From Nitrosomonas supralitoralis (GTDB taxonomy: Bacteria; Pseudomonadota; Gammaproteobacteria; Burkholderiales; Nitrosomonadaceae): 36,972 bases of DNA. Each line of letters starts with the position of its first letter. Positions within the stretch are counted from its first letter, which is position 1. A program made the position numbers and the translations under genes. The stretch is taken from the NCBI RefSeq assembly GCF_003011925.2, contig NZ_PXXU01000034.1, positions 1 through 36,972 of the forward strand, read 5' to 3'. The notes beneath the pieces were generated by a model that was not told where the DNA came from, did no database searches, and saw only the letters and a program-made list of their open reading frames with translations. Shown piece after piece: positions 17,415-25,390 of this stretch.

Positions 17415-18959
17415 TTAACGAATAAAATGATTGACGCCGATTGAATCAACGATCATTCGTCGATAGTGTTCGGATTTGCGGATTTGTAACAATTCGAGAT
17501 TACTGAGATTATCGGTCAGAATCGCTCCATATGTTGTATCGATATCTAACAGTCGCTGTTTTAGCCAAGTGTGATTGGAGAAAGGTATTGAATCATCATT
17601 CAAATTGATAACGTGATTTGTTGCGAGAAAAATAAAATCATTGAAATTTTCACCCGGATCGGAAATGAATACTTGTTGATACGGGAAGACCTGTGCCAAT
17701 GTTTTCGAAACAGAGGCCAACGCCGCATTCTGACCATTGTCCAGGAACGAAACAAAATTCAGTGTGAGGATCCCGTGATCTGCAAGCAGGCCGTGCAATT
17801 GGGCTAATGCTTCAATCGTCAATAGGTGCGTGGGTTCGGTGCCACCAGTGAAGACATCCAAAATGATTAAATCATAGGAGCCTTTGAGCTGGCGAATCTC
17901 ATAACGCGCATCTCCGATGATTCTTTGTCCCGTCGGTATATAGCGGAAGTACTGATTGGCCGCCTCGGCAATAGCTGGATCAATTTTCAGCGTATCCGTG
18001 ACAATGCCGGCCTTATTCAAAGTCATGACCATGTGTCCAGCACCTTGGCCAATTAATAAGGCCTTCTCTATGTTCGGCGCGAGGAAAGGAATTTGCGCCA
18101 CGATTTTCTGGTAGATGAGGAGATTTTCTCCATGACTGATACTGGCGGCACCAATGGTTGAAGCATCTGCGGTAAGCAAACGAATATTTTCCTTGGGTTT
18201 GTCGATTACGCGTACCCAGCCGTACAAGCTTTCACGTTCGAATCGAGTTTGAAAGATGTCACTGAATTCTGTTTGCACGGAATTGGCGATTTGCGGATAT
18301 AAACCAAAACCCATCAGCATTAATATGGTTGTCGGTACCATGACCGTAGTGGATTTTAAATATTTGCGCTCAATCCCGGCCACCACCATCGCCAGTATCA
18401 ACAGCGCAATCCCCAGGCCCATGAAGATTTCACGAGATCCGATCAGTGGAAATAGATAAAAACCGAGAAACAGCGTGCCGATCACGCTGCCAACCGTGCT
18501 GACCGCATAAATAGAACCCGTACTGGCGCCCACGTTAGCCAGTGCAGAGGTGGATAATTTAACTGCAAAAGGCCCGACCATGCCCAGCATCATCAAACTG
18601 GGTGAGAATAGGATCAGTGTGCTGATAAAGCTGCCCAGGCGCAAACCAAACGGATCTGTGGCCAGTAAAACCGGCCCTGCCAGCCAGGGAATGATAAGTG
18701 TTAATAGTCCTGCTGTTGCGATGATGAGGGATAATCCAGACCGTGCTCGGTCAGCCCATATTCCGCCCAGATAATAGCCAAGAGCCAGTGCGATCAGTGT
18801 GACTGCAATGAGTGAAGTCCAGACGTAAAGGCTGGCGCCGTAAAAAGGCGCGATCAGCCGTGTGCCCAGCAACTCAATAACCATGACTGCCGCACCGGTC
18901 AGAAATACAGTGCAGTACAACCAGGCTTTGCCAAAAATAGTTGAAGGTGAAGGATTCAT
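17415..18959 (-). CDS. Fused transporter-like / spermidine synthase-like membrane protein
   Basis: 514 residues. The N-terminal part (about 1-225) has six to seven hydrophobic helices beginning with GAAVMVIELLGTRLIAPFYG, typical of fused MFS/spermidine synthases. The C-terminal part (about 245-490) is a spermidine-synthase-like Rossmann fold: ALLIGQGAGHMVMTL, then TLKIDPAIAEAANQYF, IIGDARYEI, and YDLIILDVFTGG with the conserved acidic D. The usual acidic residue of the V-E-x-D-P motif is Lys here (LKIDP), which may weaken SAM or dcSAM ribose binding. Polyamine synthesis is therefore not assured; a sensory or unknown transfer role is possible. It is followed by the small HTH gene on the same strand. 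Confidence 0.85.
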   Translation of the reverse strand: MNPSPSTIFGKAWLYCTVFLTGAAVMVIELLGTRLIAPFYGASLYVWTSLIAVTLIALALGYYLGGIWADRARSGLSLIIATAGLLTLIIPWLAGPVLLATDPFGLRLGSFISTLILFSPSLMMLGMVGPFAVKLSTSALANVGASTGSIYAVSTVGSVIGTLFLGFYLFPLIGSREIFMGLGIALLILAMVVAGIERKYLKSTTVMVPTTILMLMGFGLYPQIANSVQTEFSDIFQTRFERESLYGWVRVIDKPKENIRLLTADASTIGAASISHGENLLIYQKIVAQIPFLAPNIEKALLIGQGAGHMVMTLNKAGIVTDTLKIDPAIAEAANQYFRYIPTGQRIIGDARYEIRQLKGSYDLIILDVFTGGTEPTHLLTIEALAQLHGLLADHGILTLNFVSFLDNGQNAALASVSKTLAQVFPYQQVFISDPGENFNDFIFLATNHVINLNDDSIPFSNHTWLKQRLLDIDTTYGAILTDNLSNLELLQIRKSEHYRRMIVDSIGVNHFIR

Positions 18960-19040
18960 AGTTTTAGTTTAGTGTTTTATCTTGCTTTTTATGAATTCGT
19001 TGATGATGATGCGACCACCGGACATGACCAGGTCGGGATA

Positions 19041-20273
19041 TTACAGCAATTTGAATCGTTCGAACGGATTGCCGCGAACGGCGATAATGTCTGCCGGGGC
19101 ATTTTTCAGCAATGTACCAAGCAACGGGTTATCCAAATGTTTTCCCGCTTCAGAAGTTACTGACTTGAATACCCTCAGCACATCACCAAAGTCAATTCCA
19201 TCGGGACTGGTCAGATTCAATATTAGAACCATCTCTTCTCCGTTGATACCCCAAGGCACATTGTCGTGGCCAATTTCTGATCCATAGATAAATTTTGATT
19301 TCGAATCTGTACTGTGAGACATGATGTGCGCAAGCTTATGTGTATTGGCGTGAATGCCGGTGCAACCGGACAGGGAATCCACCGTAGTTACAAAGGTTAC
19401 GTTTTGCTCAACCGCACGTTGTAACAAGTCGTCGCTAATTTCTGCGCAAGGTATATGCGACCATTCATCGACACCGCCATCCAGAGCTAGTTCTACTCCA
19501 GTGTTTTCACCGACATGTGCGGCTACCTTCCGGTTTAATGAATGCGCCTTGGTTACTATCGCCTTGACGATATCCAAAGAAAGTAACGGCCATGGTGTTT
19601 GCGGGGGTGCCGCATGACCGTGACTTGACATCCAAGGTGCACCGGTTTCACCACCGGGTTCCAAAGCAATTTTGATTAACATTGAACCACCTGCTACCAA
19701 ATCTATTACGGCCTTTTCTGCTTCCTCAATGGTGGCAACTGCAACACCAATGGTGCCGTATTTATCACTACTTGGCGTCTCATTTCCATGGTTGCCGAAA
19801 AGATTCAATGGATATCCATCCACTGCCTGGATGATGGGGCCGGCACTCAGTATGCGTAACGTACCGTTGCCTCCCATGGGTTTTAGCAACGGTCCGCCGG
19901 TATCCCGAACAGTTGTTATGCCATGCTTTAATACTTTATCGCCGGGAATATTCTGAAATGTAATGTGCGCATGGGATTCAATAAAACCAGGCAGAATGGT
20001 CGCATTACCCAATTTCATTTTCCTACTGCAGGATCTATTCAATTGGCTTGGGTCGCCAACTTGAACAATTTTATTGCCATTAACCAAGACAGCTGCATTC
20101 TTATGTAAATCGAAGCCGTCAAATACACGCTTGGCAGAAAGCACATAACAATTTTTGCTTGCGGAAGATGTTTTCGTATCATTTTCTGCAAAAATATTCA
20201 AACTAAATGAGAATACCAAAGCCAGTATGGTTAGTTGCATCGCAGCTCTTAGTCGATTAATTTTAATTCTCAT
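19041..20273 (-). CDS. Exported amidohydrolase (imidazolonepropionase-like)
   Basis: 410 residues with a signal peptide (hydrophobic about 12-27, cleavage near IFA-EN at 29/30). The amidohydrolase order is kept: metal ligands HAH (H101, H103) in GFIESHAH, a candidate carbamylated lysine in LIKIALEPGG (K201), H253 (AAHVGE) and H273 (EWSHIP). The final catalytic Asp, normally in a GTD motif, falls in YGSEIGHDN (330-338), where Glu333 or Asp337 would have to serve. These enzymes hydrolyse cyclic amides or peptides; the substrate is not predictable here. The product acts in the periplasm or outside the cell. It lies on the opposite strand from the exported-protein genes at 21021-23011, with a long structured gap between. 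Confidence 0.85.
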   Translation of the reverse strand: MRIKINRLRAAMQLTILALVFSFSLNIFAENDTKTSSASKNCYVLSAKRVFDGFDLHKNAAVLVNGNKIVQVGDPSQLNRSCSRKMKLGNATILPGFIESHAHITFQNIPGDKVLKHGITTVRDTGGPLLKPMGGNGTLRILSAGPIIQAVDGYPLNLFGNHGNETPSSDKYGTIGVAVATIEEAEKAVIDLVAGGSMLIKIALEPGGETGAPWMSSHGHAAPPQTPWPLLSLDIVKAIVTKAHSLNRKVAAHVGENTGVELALDGGVDEWSHIPCAEISDDLLQRAVEQNVTFVTTVDSLSGCTGIHANTHKLAHIMSHSTDSKSKFIYGSEIGHDNVPWGINGEEMVLILNLTSPDGIDFGDVLRVFKSVTSEAGKHLDNPLLGTLLKNAPADIIAVRGNPFERFKLL

Positions 20274-20429
20274 ATTCTTGTAATTATTTTTATAAATTCT
20301 TCAGTGGGTTTGTTATAGAACGCGCTAGTTGATAATAATGCGGCTCCAATTAATCTTTTCAGAATATTGGTGATATCTATTAGCCTGCATTAATCATTTG
20401 GAATTGTAAGTAAAAAATCTGATACTGGT

Positions 20430-20451
20430 AATGTGGCAAATTGTCGCAGCC
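20430..20451 (-). repeat. Operator-like palindrome, copy 1
   Basis: This 22-base segment is the exact reverse complement of 20812-20833. Its core is an imperfect palindrome, TGTGGCAAATTGTCGCA, fitting TGYGRCAAWTTGYCRCA. It lies about 160 bases upstream of the amidohydrolase start. I infer a regulator binding site. Confidence 0.6.
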
Positions 20452-20556
20452 ATGATAAAACTAACCTTAAATGATTCCGGTTAAGTTTCGCTAACTGATT
20501 GTTGAGTAACAATTCATATGCGTATCTGAGATGTATCATATTTCGTAAATGATGGA

Positions 20557-20577
20557 CTGCGGCAATTTGTCACATTG
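20557..20577 (+). repeat. Operator-like palindrome, copy 2 (imperfect)
   Basis: CTGCGGCAATTTGTCACATTG differs from copy 3 at two positions inside the 21 shared bases and keeps the palindromic core. It lies midway between the other two copies. Confidence 0.5.
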
Positions 20578-20760
20578 TTTTTCAGTTGCTTAATCAATAC
20601 TATCCATTCCTGAAGAAGTTGCTATCTACCTCCTGGCGATTTTTTTAAATGATGTCTCGTTGAATAGTCTCTTGTGGTGCGAACGCTTTTATCTCTGGAG
20701 GTTTATCTTCTTTCCTTGAGGGTATAGACAATAAACAGTCAGTGGATAATAAAGCGCAGT

Positions 20761-20792
20761 AAAACCCCGCAGCGTGCTGCGGGGTTTTTTTA
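20761..20792 (+). terminator. Orphan Rho-independent terminator
   Basis: CCCCGCAGC (20765-20773) pairs with GCTGCGGGG (20776-20784), with AAAA before and TTTTTTTATTT after. It is the strongest terminator in the island, yet no coding gene on the plus strand precedes it. It would end an unannotated transcript, perhaps a small RNA starting somewhere in 20480-20700. Confidence 0.85.
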
Positions 20793-20811
20793 TTTTAGTG
20801 ACAGGCAATTA

Positions 20812-20833
20812 GGCTGCGACAATTTGCCACATT
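20812..20833 (+). repeat. Operator-like palindrome, copy 3
   Basis: Exact inverted copy of 20430-20451, with core TGCGACAATTTGCCACA, about 190 bases before the ATG of the DUF1775-like gene and just after the orphan terminator. Its placement suggests control of the downstream gene; the regulator is unknown. Confidence 0.6.
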
Positions 20834-20930
20834 GCATTTACGTGATAAGAAAAATAATATCGCGCACTGAAATAAGTTCTTTTCTTCAGGGAGTAAAGGT
20901 TTCCAGGGATGAGAGAAAAGAATGGCTTTC

Positions 20931-20964
20931 AGTTGCCCTTTGAGATCCACCTCAAAAGGCAACT
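20931..20964 (+). promoter_or_regulatory. Leader hairpin ahead of the DUF1775-like gene
   Basis: AGTTGCC and TTTGAG (20931-20944, with one C between) pair with CTCAAA and GGCAACT (20951-20964, with one A between), around the loop ATCCAC. The 13 pairs with one mismatch lie 57 bases before the start codon. Only TTTA follows, so it is not a classic terminator. It may control translation or mRNA life. Confidence 0.55.
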
Positions 20965-21020
20965 TTAGTGAGAAAAATATAAATCATTCTATTAATAAGT
21001 TAAAAAGGGGTCTTTGTAAC

Positions 21021-21776
21021 ATGTTAACAAAACAATTCAAGTGTTTTACCCATACCGCCCTAGCGGCAGCTCTGCTGCTGGGCTTCTCACAAAATGTATT
21101 GTCGCATACTCGTCTGGAAATTCCTGTGGGGATTGAAGGAGTCAGAATTACTAACAATGTAGTTATTTCTCATGGTTGCGGAGATAATACTTTCGTAACT
21201 AAAAGCTCAGTGGTTTTTCCTGATGGTGTTGATTCAATTGTCAAAGTTAATGGCACGGTTTCATCCGACACGATCGATGTGCACGTTGCAAACTGGGGAA
21301 ATTTGTTTCAGAAAGTATTGGATCCAAGTGTTTTTAAAGCGGAAGATGAAAAGACTAACGCAGACGGTAATGTAGTAGGATTTTATGTGAATAATGGCAA
21401 AATGCCAGACCATTATGCAAGCTATCTTAAATTCAGAGCGGGTGCGGTTTTGTTTGAACCGACTTCTTGTGCTTCGAGCATTAAAATAGTTATACCAGTT
21501 GCGGATATTTGTAAACCAACACCGATATCAGGTTTTGCCGAAGGCAAGCTAAATCTATGGACACCTGCGGTAGGCTCTGATTATGACGGCCCCGGATTGC
21601 ATGGTTTTGATTCTCCTGCCTCTTATACGGTAACTCGTGATCTCGTTAAAAATCCACTTCCTGGCAGTTGTTCAGTTGCAGGCGACGCAGTTGACTTAGT
21701 CCCATCCGCCGCGCAGATTAATCGTGATATGCCAATCAAAAACAAGAAAGGTGTACAAGTTTGGCCAAAGCCCTAA
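21021..21776 (+). CDS. DUF1775/YcnI-like exported protein with predicted N-terminal histidine
   Basis: I chose ATG 21021: a GGGG ribosome site sits 10 bases ahead and the signal peptide starts here (MLTKQFKCF, hydrophobic 13-22). The 251-residue protein has a textbook signal peptidase site, V-L-S before H29, so the mature chain should begin HTRLEIP. An N-terminal His followed by L-E, then HGC (H51, C53), then VVFPDGV, is the pattern of DUF1775/YcnI copper proteins, in which the N-terminal His braces a copper ion. Later parts (DICKPTPISGF, NLWTPAVGSDYDGPGLHGF, CSVAG) are longer than in simple YcnI. The family match is my reading of motifs, and copper binding is inferred. First gene of a row of exported proteins. 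Confidence 0.72.
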   Translation: MLTKQFKCFTHTALAAALLLGFSQNVLSHTRLEIPVGIEGVRITNNVVISHGCGDNTFVTKSSVVFPDGVDSIVKVNGTVSSDTIDVHVANWGNLFQKVLDPSVFKAEDEKTNADGNVVGFYVNNGKMPDHYASYLKFRAGAVLFEPTSCASSIKIVIPVADICKPTPISGFAEGKLNLWTPAVGSDYDGPGLHGFDSPASYTVTRDLVKNPLPGSCSVAGDAVDLVPSAAQINRDMPIKNKKGVQVWPKP

Positions 21777-21862
21777 GTGCAGTGGCAATGTATTAACTTT
21801 TATTTGCAAGAGGAGATGGACAGTGTGGGAGTTCTTGTTCATCTCCTAATTTTTGAGGAGCA

Positions 21863-22456
21863 ATGATGTTGAAATTACCAAACTATAAGAGCGAGATAAT
21901 CATACAGTTCGTTATATTTTTTATGAGCGTGGCTGGATTTACAAATCATGTGTTTGCCGATAGTGCGAAAGTGAATTTAGGTTCCAGCATGGATTCCATC
22001 CAAATTTATTGCATGGCGGTGCATGGTGATGCGTTGGAACCGGATGCTGGTTTTACTAAATCGATCGTTAAGCTTTCGCAATCAAATGACCCCGCGAGAA
22101 GAGTAAGTGCATTGTCGCAATTGGCCGTGAAAGGCTTGATTGACGCGGAAGTCGTGCAAAAAATTCTACAAGCCGCGATTCAAGATTCCGATCCAAATGT
22201 CAGAGGCCAAGCAGTTTATGCGTTTGCGCAACAAGGCTGCGGCGATCTATTTGTTGTACTTGAGCAAGCTTTGCAAGATACTGAACTTTCAGTGCGTTTA
22301 ATGGCATTGGATAGCCTGGGAGTCGACGAAAGGAGCGCGGCATTGCTGAAGCAAGTGATTGAAGACGAAGATGAAGCTCAAGCTATTAAGGATCTAGCTG
22401 CCATGAAGCTCGAATTTTTAGCTGCACATAATCAGGTTCAGGATAACGGTATTTAA
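21863..22456 (+). CDS. Exported HEAT-repeat protein
   Basis: 197 residues, with a GAGGAG ribosome site just upstream (the second ATG at 21866 is an alternative). The signal peptide is hydrophobic at about 12-26, with cleavage after VFA (about 32). From about residue 65 it holds three HEAT-like helical pairs: NDPARRVSALSQLA, DSDPNVRGQAVYAFAQ and DTELSVRLMALDSLG. They form a small scaffold, probably for protein contact in the periplasm. It follows the DUF1775-like gene by 86 bases on the same strand, so co-transcription is likely. No catalytic residues are seen. Confidence 0.8.
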   Translation: MMLKLPNYKSEIIIQFVIFFMSVAGFTNHVFADSAKVNLGSSMDSIQIYCMAVHGDALEPDAGFTKSIVKLSQSNDPARRVSALSQLAVKGLIDAEVVQKILQAAIQDSDPNVRGQAVYAFAQQGCGDLFVVLEQALQDTELSVRLMALDSLGVDERSAALLKQVIEDEDEAQAIKDLAAMKLEFLAAHNQVQDNGI

Positions 22457-22500
22457 TAAGCCGTTTACGTTGTAGCGAGATTATAAGACGATATCTGATG

Positions 22501-22520
22501 TTCGCTTTAATTAAAGCGAA
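22501..22520. promoter_or_regulatory. Perfect 20-base palindrome upstream of the small secreted protein
   Basis: TTCGCTTTAATTAAAGCGAA is its own reverse complement. It sits 44 bases after the HEAT gene stop and 29 bases before ATG 22550. There is no T tract, so an operator is more likely than a terminator. Confidence 0.55.
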
Positions 22521-22549
22521 TGGCAAAAAAAAATTTTAGGAGATTTATG

Positions 22550-23011
22550 ATGCAATTCTCAAATTTAAAGGAGATGCTTGTTTCAATTTTTGGATTCATG
22601 GCGATATATGTGGGCACAGTTTCGGCGGATAACCAAGCAGGAAGTTTTTCGACGGGTTTGGCTGCGGCGGTTGATTTTTACCAAGTTACTTGCTTTGATG
22701 ATGGGAACGGTGTGCCATCCTATCTTGAAGCGCAAGTCAAGGATATGACGGCCAGTACCTCTAAAGTGAGCATACTCGCGTATAAAGGGACTAGTTGCAC
22801 GACCAACAAGTGCGCACAATTTAGTGTTGACACTACGGATAGCGACACAACATACAGTCCTTTAGTAAAGGTTATACAAGGTTCTGGCGTATACAACCTG
22901 TTCGTTATGCATACGGCAGCAGGCGCGGATAGTTATGATGTGGCGTTCCACTGTAAAACTTCCGGTGGTGTGCATACTGGCACCAGTGTCACGTCAAAAC
23001 AGCAGCAATAA
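22550..23011 (+). CDS. Small secreted protein of unknown function (intact copy)
   Basis: AGGAG (22538-22542) is 7 bases from ATG 22550 and 4 from the ATG at 22547, so I use 22550. The protein has 153 residues, with a signal peptide (about 1-26, cleavage after VSA). The mature part is beta-rich, polar and Ser/Thr/Val-rich, with four cysteines (in VTCFDD, TSCTTNKCAQ, AFHCKT) that could form two disulfides. No named domain recognised. A decayed second copy follows at 23416-23881, so the gene was duplicated in tandem. It closes a run of three exported-protein genes. Confidence 0.75.
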   Translation: MQFSNLKEMLVSIFGFMAIYVGTVSADNQAGSFSTGLAAAVDFYQVTCFDDGNGVPSYLEAQVKDMTASTSKVSILAYKGTSCTTNKCAQFSVDTTDSDTTYSPLVKVIQGSGVYNLFVMHTAAGADSYDVAFHCKTSGGVHTGTSVTSKQQQ

Positions 23012-23057
23012 TCAATATCCTTATCAATCGAATCGCTGTTGATGCTTAAAAGTGAGA

Positions 23058-23119
23058 GCGTTACCGGATTTGTGTTGCGAGTGTCGAATCCCAACCACAA
23101 ACAATACAGACGGTAACGC
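23058..23119 (+). ncRNA. Long hairpin, candidate structured RNA or transcript end
   Basis: GCGTTACCG (23058-23066) pairs perfectly with CGGTAACGC (23111-23119). Inside, TTTGTG and CACAAA, then TTG and CAA, can pair further. GCGAGATTTATTATTTTTAT follows, so it could end the transcript of the upstream gene. Confidence 0.4.
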
Positions 23120-23179
23120 GCGAGATTTATTATTTTTATAGCAGCCATAACTTATGATTTTTTTGCTCAAAAAAGAAGG

Positions 23180-23221
23180 GCAAATTCGACTTCCGATCTG
23201 GTGACAGATCGAGTCATTTGC
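23180..23221 (+). ncRNA. Hairpin capped by a GTGA tetraloop
   Basis: Stem segments GCAAAT/ATTTGC, GACT/AGTC and GATCTG/CAGATC stack around the loop GTGA, which fits the GNRA class. Small internal bulges (TC, TCC, G) separate them. The shape suggests a folded RNA, but no family was recognised. Confidence 0.4.
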
Positions 23222-23415
23222 ATAATTGAGAATGATGATGCTGCGAGCAGATGTTAACTTAGCGAAACAATGCTTAATCTCCAGATATTAAAGGATTTAA
23301 TGCAAAAAATGGGCATAAAATAAATTGTTTAAGATTTTGGCGGAATTGTAAAGTTAAATTTGATGATCACTCGGGTTAAGTTGAGTGGTAGAAAGTTTCT
23401 TTAAGGGAATAAACG

Positions 23416-23881
23416 GTGAATTTATCAACTTTAAAAGGAATACTTATTCCATTTTTTGGCTTGATGGTGGCTCATGTCGGCACGACTTCAGCGCATAATC
23501 AAGCGGGTGGTTGTTCAACAGGCTTGGCTGCAGCGATTGATTTTTATCAAATCGCTTGTTTTGACGCTGCGATGGCAATGGCGCGCCATTCTATCTCGAA
23601 GCGCAAGTCAGAGATATGAAAACCAGTTCATCCAAAATAAGCATAATCGTTTATAAAGGTACCAGTTGTACTACCAATAAGTACTCGCAATCAAGTGTCG
23701 ACCCACAAAGATAGCACACAACATACAGTTCTTTAGCGAAGTTTATACAAGGTTCTGGGGTATATAACCATTCGTTATGCATATCGCAGCAGGTACAGAT
23801 GGTTATGATGTGACGCTCTACTGTAAAACCTTAGTCGGTGCGCATGCGGGAACCATTGTCGTATCAAGACAACATCAATAA
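23416..23881 (+). pseudogene. Decayed tandem copy of the small secreted protein gene
   Basis: GTG 23416 opens a frame (NLSTLKGILIPFFGLMVAHVG) parallel to the gene at 22550. It shares the signal peptide, AGGCSTGLAAAIDFYQ, and later YLEAQVRDMKTSSSKISI and GTSCTTNKY in a shifted frame. The frame breaks after IACFDA (about 23565), the shifted frame meets TAG near 23712, and further small deletions follow. The similarity runs to the very end (SRQHQ and TAA at 23879-23881). It is non-functional as a full-length protein; a 67-residue N-terminal piece could still be made and exported. Confidence 0.88.
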
Positions 23882-24102
23882 TGAGCATCCGCTTTTATAG
23901 AAATGTTGTAAGTATTTGAAAGTAATGGTATTAGTATATTTTTTGTCTTTGGGGCTTTGGGATTCTGTTTTTTGGTCGCAATCAAAACAAGAAACAAGAC
24001 TAGGATTTTATTTACATGCGCTAAATTTAAATTGATTTAAACTCTATTATTACAGACTGGCCATTCATCTGATTAAGCGAATAGCGAAGGGTACATAAAA
24101 AA

Positions 24103-24837
24103 TTAAAATTTATATCCCCGGTGGAGCGCCACGATGCCTACAGTCAGGTTAAAATATTCTACGCGTTCAAAGCCAACCTGTTCCATGAGTTCTTTTAACT
24201 CATCTTGTGAAGGATGCATGCGTATGGATTCCGCTAAGTATTGATAGCTTTCCGCGTCATTAGCTATTGCTTTTCCCATGGCCGGTAGTAATTTGAATGA
24301 ATAGGTATCATAGACTGGTTGCAGTGGCTTCCAAATTTTGGAGAATTCCAGCACAAGAACTGTTCCGCCTGGTTTTATGACACGCAGCATTTCTTTCATT
24401 GCGATATCCTTATGGGTCATATTCCGTAACCCAAAAGCCACACTGACACAATTAAAATAATTGTCTGGGAAAGGTAATTTTTCGGCGTCACACTGCGCAA
24501 CCGGAATTGGTGTGCCTGCATCAATCAGGCGGTCACGCCCGATGGAAAGCATGGAGTTGTTAATGTCTGTTAGCCAGACTTGTCCAGATTTCCCGACTTT
24601 TTGCAAAAATAATACGCTTAAATCTCCCGTACCTCCGGCAATATCCAATACCTTGTCACCAGGTTTTATGCCGCTGGTTTCAATGACAAAGCGTTTCCAT
24701 AATCGATGCAGTCCAACTGACATGAGATCGTTCATTAAATTGTAGCGTTCTGCGACAGAATGAAAAACCTCAGCAACTTTGCCTGCCTTTTCATCTTCTG
24801 CAACAGTATTAAAACCAAAGTGAGTAGTTTTAGTCAT
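24103..24837 (-). CDS. ubiE: Ubiquinone/menaquinone methyltransferase UbiE
   Basis: 244 residues, the C-methyltransferase of ubiquinone (and menaquinone) synthesis. Family motifs: [15 protein letters not shown] near the start, [18 protein letters not shown] (about 31-48), SAM site [11 protein letters not shown] (about 63-73), [13 protein letters not shown], and [11 protein letters not shown] (about 133-143). C-terminus [11 protein letters not shown] is typical. The DUF971 gene lies 54 bases upstream on the same strand, a pairing common in betaproteobacteria, so they are probably co-transcribed. Confidence 0.97.
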   Translation of the reverse strand: MTKTTHFGFNTVAEDEKAGKVAEVFHSVAERYNLMNDLMSVGLHRLWKRFVIETSGIKPGDKVLDIAGGTGDLSVLFLQKVGKSGQVWLTDINNSMLSIGRDRLIDAGTPIPVAQCDAEKLPFPDNYFNCVSVAFGLRNMTHKDIAMKEMLRVIKPGGTVLVLEFSKIWKPLQPVYDTYSFKLLPAMGKAIANDAESYQYLAESIRMHPSQDELKELMEQVGFERVEYFNLTVGIVALHRGYKF

Positions 24838-24891
24838 GAGAATAATTTCAATTGAGTTTGATAAAGCGTGTAGAAGATTGTATAAAACTTG

Positions 24892-25302
24892 TTATTCGCA
24901 AGAGTGTTTCATACTTTGAGGTTTAATTTCGTGTTCGCGACTAGCGCCGGCTTCTTCCATGCGCTGCAGATAGCTTTGCCACATTGTATCTTGATTAAGG
25001 CCAAAGTTATACAACAGATCCCATGAATAAAGTCCGGTATTATGGCCGTCGGTGAAATTGAGTTGTATGGCATAATTACCAATAGGTTCGATTTTGCTGA
25101 TACTGATCATTTTCTTGCCAGTTTGCAGCACTTCTTGCCCCGGACCATGGCCACTCACTTCGGCTGAAGGTGAATGAACACGCAAAAATTCACATGAAAA
25201 TTGGAAAGTTTTGCCATCAGAGAAAGCAATATCCAACATTCTTGATTTCTGGTGAAACTTGATTTCAGTCGGACGAGGTGTTTTTTTAGTCAAGCCAGCC
25301 AT
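24892..25302 (-). CDS. DUF971 domain protein
   Basis: 136 residues with the DUF971 fold (similar to the N-terminal domain of gamma-butyrobetaine hydroxylase). Conserved stretches: FSDGKTFQFSCEFLRVHSPSAEV (about 28-50), ISKIEPIGNYAIQLNFTDGHNTGLYSWDLLY (about 69-99). The ending KHSCE carries a lone terminal Cys. Function is not established. It sits directly upstream of ubiE and diverges from phoB. Confidence 0.9.
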   Translation of the reverse strand: MAGLTKKTPRPTEIKFHQKSRMLDIAFSDGKTFQFSCEFLRVHSPSAEVSGHGPGQEVLQTGKKMISISKIEPIGNYAIQLNFTDGHNTGLYSWDLLYNFGLNQDTMWQSYLQRMEEAGASREHEIKPQSMKHSCE

Positions 25303-25390
25303 GATCTGTATTTAATTTGATGAGTTAAAGATATTTGATGGCTCCATTGTAGCAAACTGTGCAAAAAATTAATTGATACAGGGTACACTC

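Larger units (their letters stand above)
20274..21020. other. Long divergent control region with operator-like repeats, orphan terminator and leader hairpin
   Basis: About 750 bases separate the amidohydrolase from the DUF1775-like gene. They contain three copies of a palindromic motif, a strong terminator at 20761-20792 with no gene before it on that strand, and a 14-bp hairpin at 20931-20964. No protein-coding frame is convincing; a frame opening at 20922 runs into the next gene, but its first 33 residues are encoded by the hairpin. Individual elements are listed separately. Confidence 0.7.
23012..23415. other. Structured spacer between the two gene copies
   Basis: 404 bases without a gene. 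Two sizeable inverted repeats are described separately (23058-23119 and 23180-23221). The spacer should also contain the old promoter of the decayed copy. Confidence 0.6.

Noticed and set aside
20923..20938. Sigma-54 promoter (TGGC then TTGC) ahead of the DUF1775-like gene
   Set aside because: The distance between the GG and GC elements is one base short of the fixed spacing, and the site overlaps the leader hairpin.
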